From JBEATZ01 sp041178545 (GTDB taxonomy: Bacteria; Planctomycetota; UBA1135; UBA2386), in the NCBI GenBank assembly GCA_041178545.1, contig JBEGVB010000202.1:1-26951 (forward strand): DNA of 26,951 nucleotides. The letters run 5' to 3'. Position 1 is the first letter of the stretch, and each line of letters begins with the position of its first letter. The position numbers and the translations under genes are program-made. Of the stretch, positions 22,718 to 26,951 are shown piece by piece. A model generated the notes under the pieces. The model made no database searches and was not told the origin of the DNA. It saw nothing but the letters and a program-made list of their open reading frames with translations.

Positions 22718-23062
22718 GGCCTTGGTGGCAGGTTCGGCCTTGCGGTAGCCGAGCGACCGCAGCACGTGCAGCACCTCGCTCCAGCTCGGGAACGGGCGGC
22801 CCATTGCCTTGCGGTAGTCGTCCAGCGCGCGGATGAACTCCAGCACCTCGTGGTCGACCTCCTGCTCGTTGGGCTGGCTGCGCGAAGGGCCCTCGGCCGC
22901 GCGCTTTGCCTTCATGGGCGTCACCGCGGGCTTGCCCTGTTGCCTTGCCGGCGGCTGCGGCTTTGCAGGAGCAGGAGCCGCAGGTGCCTTGGGCTTTGCA
23001 GGAACCTGCTTCGTGAGCTTGCCTGCAGCAGGAGACTTGGCCGACTTGGTGACGCTTGCCAT
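22715..23062 (-). CDS. Small protein with Lys/Ala/Pro-rich tail, 115 aa
   Basis: The first 70 residues are a basic, low-complexity tail (repeated KxPA, APAK, KPK words) like histone-H1-type or ribosomal-protein-like bacterial DNA/RNA-binding tails. The last 45 residues are a compact helical domain (EVLEFIRALDDYRKAMGRPFPSWSEVLHVLRSLGYRK in shape) that looks like a small winged or helical fold and appears conserved, but I cannot name it. The start at 23062 lies 7 nt after the mtnA stop (23070), so it is the last gene of the purC-mtnA operon. A nucleic-acid-binding role is inference from the tail. An upstream in-frame ATG (23134) would overlap mtnA by 65 nt and is rejected. Confidence 0.75.
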   Translation of the reverse strand: MASVTKSAKSPAAGKLTKQVPAKPKAPAAPAPAKPQPPARQQGKPAVTPMKAKRAAEGPSRSQPNEQEVDHEVLEFIRALDDYRKAMGRPFPSWSEVLHVLRSLGYRKAEPATKA

Positions 23063-23069
23063 GGGCAGT

Positions 23070-24128
<1,059 letters not shown>

Positions 24129-24147
24129 GGCGGCCACCCCTCTTGCC

Positions 24148-25029
24148 TCACTGCGTGAGGAGGCGACGGATCTCGGCGTACGTCGATGCGGTCTTCGCCA
24201 CCACCTCGGGCGGCAGCGTGGGTGGCGGAGGCGTCTTGTTCCAGCCGGTCGAGAGCAGCCAGTTGCGCAGGTACTGCTTGTCGAACGAGGTCGGCTGGGC
24301 ACCGGGACGCACCTCGGCCGCGGGCCAGAAGCGTGAGCTGTCGGGCGTGAGGCACTCGTCGATGAGGACCACCTTCCCGTCGAGCAGGCCGAACTCGAAC
24401 TTGGTGTCCGCGATGACGATGCCGCGGCGGCGGGCATAAGCCCGGCCGGCGTTGTAGAGGGCCAGCGCAGCGGAGCGCGCTTGGTTGGCGACCGGCTCGC
24501 CGACCATCTCCACGACGCGCGCGAAGCTGACCGGCTCGTCGTGACCGCTCGCGGCCTTGGTCGACGGGGTGAGGATCGGGGGCTCCAGCTCGCTCGCGTG
24601 CTGCAGACCCTTGGGCAGGACCACGCCGGAGACCGCTCCTTCGCGCTGGTAGTCGGACCATCCAGAGCCGGTGAGGAAGCCACGCACGACCCATTCGACC
24701 GGCAACGGCTGTGCCTTCCGACAGCGCATGGTGCGGCCGCGCAGCAGCGGCTTGAACTCGGCAGGCACGTCGGCCCAGGAGTCGACGTCCGTGGACAGCA
24801 GGTGGTTTGGGCAGATTCCCGCAAGCTGCTTGAACCAGAAGGCCGAGGTCTGCGTGAGCACCTCGCCCTTGCCGGGGATCGGCTCGTTCATGACCACGTC
24901 GAAGGCGCTCACGCGGTCGGACGCGACGAGGAGCAGGTCACCGTTCAGCTCGAAGAGTTCGCGCACCTTGCCGCGGCCGAGCCGCTTGGCGAAGGGCAGG
25001 TCCAGGGTCAGCACGGGCGCAGCGGTCAT
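24148..25029 (-). CDS. purC: SAICAR synthase (phosphoribosylaminoimidazole-succinocarboxamide synthase), 293 aa
   Basis: ATP-dependent ligation of aspartate to CAIR in de novo purine synthesis (EC 6.3.2.6). Motifs: RGKVRELFEL (the ATP-binding start), LLVASDRVSAFDVVM, VEWVVRGFLTGSGW, ADTKFEFGLLDGKVVLIDECLTPDSSRFWP and SFDKQYLRNWL. The length resembles the longer purC form of about 300 residues also found in yeast ADE1. Three in-frame ATGs are possible: 25053, 25041 and 25029. I chose 25029 because it starts closest to the conserved domain, but none has a clear ribosome binding site. First gene of the purC-mtnA-small-protein operon. It is divergent from the glycosyltransferase with a gap of only about 65-89 bp. 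Confidence 0.93.
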   Translation of the reverse strand: MTAAPVLTLDLPFAKRLGRGKVRELFELNGDLLLVASDRVSAFDVVMNEPIPGKGEVLTQTSAFWFKQLAGICPNHLLSTDVDSWADVPAEFKPLLRGRTMRCRKAQPLPVEWVVRGFLTGSGWSDYQREGAVSGVVLPKGLQHASELEPPILTPSTKAASGHDEPVSFARVVEMVGEPVANQARSAALALYNAGRAYARRRGIVIADTKFEFGLLDGKVVLIDECLTPDSSRFWPAAEVRPGAQPTSFDKQYLRNWLLSTGWNKTPPPPTLPPEVVAKTASTYAEIRRLLTQ

Positions 25030-25105
25030 GAGCCGGATCATGGGGGAACGCATGGTCCCGGGAAAGGGCGCGGCGCCCTGCTGGCGTTGCAGGGCAGGCC
25101 GTTCC

Positions 25106-25111
25106 TAAGAT
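25106..25111 (+). promoter_or_regulatory. Putative -10 box (TAAGAT) for the glycosyltransferase gene
   Basis: TAAGAT ends 7 nt before the ATG at 25119, so the transcript would start at the AUG itself. On the opposite strand TAGGAA overlaps (25102-25107) and could serve purC. Confidence 0.4.
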
Positions 25112-25118
25112 CCGGACC

Positions 25119-26078
25119 ATGCGCGCGAGCCTCGTCATACCCACCTGGAACGCAGGGCCCCTGCTGCACGAGGTGCTTGCCGGGGTCGAGAACCAGTCGG
25201 GCGCGAGCCTGTCCGAGAAGGTGGCATTCGACAGTGGCTCGCGGGACGAAACGGTGCAGGTCCTGCAGCAGCACGGCTTCCGCGTGACCTCGATCCCCCA
25301 GTCGGAGTACGACCACGGCGGCACGCGCGACCGGATGGTCGAGCAGACCACGGGCGATGTCATCGTGCTCCTCACGCAGGACGCGACCCCTGCCGACCCA
25401 GACTGGCTGCGCGCACTGCTCGCGTGCTTCGAGGACCCAAAGGTGGCCGCTGCCTACTGCAGGCAACTGCCGCGGCCGGACTGCAACCCGGTCATCGCAC
25501 GTCGCCTCAGCGGCTGGATGGGGACCACGCGTCGCGTGCAGGAACTGGCGCCGGGGCAACGGCTCGAGGACCTGGAGCCGATGCAGCGGCTGCTGCTCTG
25601 CGCCCATGACCACGTTGCCGCTGCCGTGCGCCGTACGGCATGGGAACGGTTCCGGCTCGGTCCGCGTCGTTTCGGCGAGGACGTTGCCTTCGCGGAGAAG
25701 GCGGTCCGCGCCGGCTGGCGCATCGTCTACGAGCCTGCGAGTCGCGTCGTGCACAGCCACAGCCGCAGTGCCTGGTCCGAGGGCAAGCGGACGTTCTGCG
25801 ACCACCGCAACCTCGCGGCCAGCTTCGGAATCCGGACCATTCCCGACCGTGCCACGCTGCGCGCGGCGCTGCGGGACGGCACTGCGGAGCACCTCCAGTT
25901 CGTCGAGGGGCTCGACCTGCCACCCGAACGCAAGGCTGCGTTGCGGCAGTGGACGCGCGACTACGTGAAGTGGTCGTGCTGGGGCCAGTACCTCGGCGCG
26001 CGCGCAGCTGCTGCGCCAAAGGGCCTCGGCGGTCTCTGGCTGCGTTGGCTCGGCCGCTGGCTGGAGCGTGGCATCTGA
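25119..26078 (+). CDS. GT2 glycosyltransferase, rhamnosyltransferase-like, 319 aa
   Basis: A GT-A fold family 2 transferase. The first strand is SLVIPTWNAG (4-13), the nucleotide loop is FDSGSRDET (37-45), and the metal-binding region reads LLTQDATPADPDWL (84-97) in place of a plain DxD. The EYDHGGTRD motif (63-71) is the one typical of rhamnosyltransferase-type members that build lipopolysaccharide or surface glycans. FGEDVAFAEKAVRAGWRIVYEPAS (185-208) corresponds to the acceptor/catalytic-base region (E-D). There is no membrane helix; the end is helical and basic, possibly membrane-peripheral. The start at 25119 is supported by the adjacent TAAGAT box. Use of an activated deoxysugar donor is inferred from the motif; the donor and acceptor are not known. 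Confidence 0.9.
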   Translation: MRASLVIPTWNAGPLLHEVLAGVENQSGASLSEKVAFDSGSRDETVQVLQQHGFRVTSIPQSEYDHGGTRDRMVEQTTGDVIVLLTQDATPADPDWLRALLACFEDPKVAAAYCRQLPRPDCNPVIARRLSGWMGTTRRVQELAPGQRLEDLEPMQRLLLCAHDHVAAAVRRTAWERFRLGPRRFGEDVAFAEKAVRAGWRIVYEPASRVVHSHSRSAWSEGKRTFCDHRNLAASFGIRTIPDRATLRAALRDGTAEHLQFVEGLDLPPERKAALRQWTRDYVKWSCWGQYLGARAAAAPKGLGGLWLRWLGRWLERGI

Positions 26079-26098
26079 GCCAAGACGCGGCAACGACG

Positions 26099-26951
26099 GT
26101 GTGGGTGCGGCCGCGGGCAGGGGGCGTGCCGGCGGACCTCGGGTTCGCAACGGATGCCGACCTTCCGCAGCTGCCTGCAAGCAAGAGCCATGCGCAGCGC
26201 ATGGTGCTGCTTGCCGGCATGCTGGACGGTGAGCGCGAGATCGTCGGTGTGGGCGACAGCCTTGACGTGCGACATGCGTTGCGCGCGGCTGCTGCCCTGG
26301 GAGCAGAGGTGTTGGGCCACGAGGACGCGGTGGTGGTGCGCGGTCTCCCCTGGCGCGAGCGTCCGCCGCGGGGCGTGGTGGCCTGTGGCGAGAACGCAAC
26401 GTTGCTGCGGACGCTGGGCACTCTGGTGCCGGCGCTGGGCGGTGCCCTCGAGCTGCAAGCCGATGCAGGCCTGCAGCGGCGGCCACACCAGCCGTTGTTC
26501 GACACCTGGCGGGCCATGGGCATCGTCCACCGCAGCAGCTGGCCGCTCGCCACCGCCTCGCCGCGGGCCCTACCGGCGCTCCCGCGGAGCGTGGACGCGT
26601 CCCTGACCACGCAGGTGGCAACCGGTCTCGTGCTCGCGTTGGCGTTGCGGGGCGGTGGGGCGCTGGTGGTGGAGCGGGCTGGGTCTCGCGACTACCTGCA
26701 GGTCACGGCACGCGTGCTGCGCGACTTCGGGTTCGAGGTGACCCTGCGAGCCGTGGGTCAGGACCTCCACGTCGCGGTGGACGGGTCCGCCACCTCGAAG
26801 CGGAAGCTGGTCGTGCCGCGCGACCCGTCAGCCCGCGCCTTCGTGTGCAGCCTCGCTGCCCTGCATGCACTCCCCGTGCCGGCCGTTTTGCGTTCGCTGG
26901 GTGCGCTGGAACATCCCGACCACGGCATCGACGCCGACCTCGAACGCCTTC
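26099..26951 (+). CDS. aroA: Divergent EPSP synthase (AroA-like), 3'-truncated by window end
   Basis: The frame is open from before the glycosyltransferase stop to the window edge (284 codons visible). No ATG exists before the conserved domain, so a GTG start at 26099 (or 26105) is proposed, 20 nt after the previous stop. The product matches 3-phosphoshikimate 1-carboxyvinyltransferase. PASKSHAQRMVLLAG (26-40) stands for PGSKS-x-x-NRALLLAA. DSLDVRHALRAAAALGAEV follows. CGENATLLR (96-104) stands for L-GNAGTAMR, DAGLQRRPHQPL for DGDPRMRERP, SLTTQVATGLVLA for SSQ-x-LTALLMA, and VPRDPSARAFVCSLAA for V-x-GDASSAS. The position of E. coli Gly96 is Ala here. Many motif residues differ from typical AroA, so substrate use needs proof, but key Lys29 and Arg34 are kept. 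The shikimate-pathway link to aroQ at 17750 is by pathway, not by position. Confidence 0.8.
   Translation, partial: MWVRPRAGGVPADLGFATDADLPQLPASKSHAQRMVLLAGMLDGEREIVGVGDSLDVRHALRAAAALGAEVLGHEDAVVVRGLPWRERPPRGVVACGENATLLRTLGTLVPALGGALELQADAGLQRRPHQPLFDTWRAMGIVHRSSWPLATASPRALPALPRSVDASLTTQVATGLVLALALRGGGALVVERAGSRDYLQVTARVLRDFGFEVTLRAVGQDLHVAVDGSATSKRKLVVPRDPSARAFVCSLAALHALPVPAVLRSLGALEHPDHGIDADLERL

Overview
The window is GC-rich bacterial chromosomal DNA, densely coding on both strands, with no visible insertion sequence, integrase, phage gene or CRISPR array. Several traits point to a member of the Planctomycetota. They are a short ECF-type sigma factor translationally coupled to a transmembrane Ser/Thr kinase with an alpha-helical C-terminal half, a set of secreted proteins sharing a C-terminal beta-rich module, kelch-type and PPC-like exported proteins, and lysine/alanine-rich small proteins. 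This is inference from protein families and style; no rRNA or marker gene fixes the lineage.

Layout. Positions 84-3451 hold two divergent exported proteins: one unrecognised, and one with a glycoside-hydrolase-like TIM-barrel core. At 3537-5093 is a PaaZ/BoxD-type aldehyde dehydrogenase lacking the hydratase domain. It is followed by a compact cluster of three DnaA-box-like 9-mers (5134-5185) and a 54-residue membrane protein. A six-bladed kelch-like exported protein (5377-6771, minus) stands back to back with two tandem paralogous exported proteins (7065-8546, 8693-10186), which are separated by a perfect 15-bp hairpin. From 14816 down to 10208 on the minus strand runs a likely operon: ECF sigma factor, membrane Ser/Thr kinase, and an exported protein made of two fused cyanophycinase-like (S51) domains. 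A large U32-family protein (15095-17710, minus) and an AroQ chorismate mutase (17750-18022) are divergent from a shared promoter region. A small membrane protein and a tRNA-Val(GAC) gene with an unusual C33 follow.

The right third is mostly housekeeping. An unrecognised protein overlaps a lipoprotein (18754-20705). Then come alanine dehydrogenase (ald), undecaprenyl-diphosphatase (uppP), a converging purC-mtnA-small basic protein operon (25029 down to 22715), a rhamnosyltransferase-like GT2 (25119-26078), and the 5' part of a divergent EPSP synthase (aroA-like, GTG start at 26099) that runs off the window.

Themes across the window: (i) hexamers resembling a -10 box (TATAGT, TATACT, TAGGAT, TAAGAT) recur just upstream of start codons, often close enough to imply leaderless or near-leaderless mRNAs; (ii) gene ends carry GC-rich hairpins without U-tracts; (iii) much of the left half is devoted to exported proteins that appear to share a C-terminal module. 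The best candidates for something undescribed are the sigma-kinase-double cyanophycinase operon and the isolated DnaA-box cluster.
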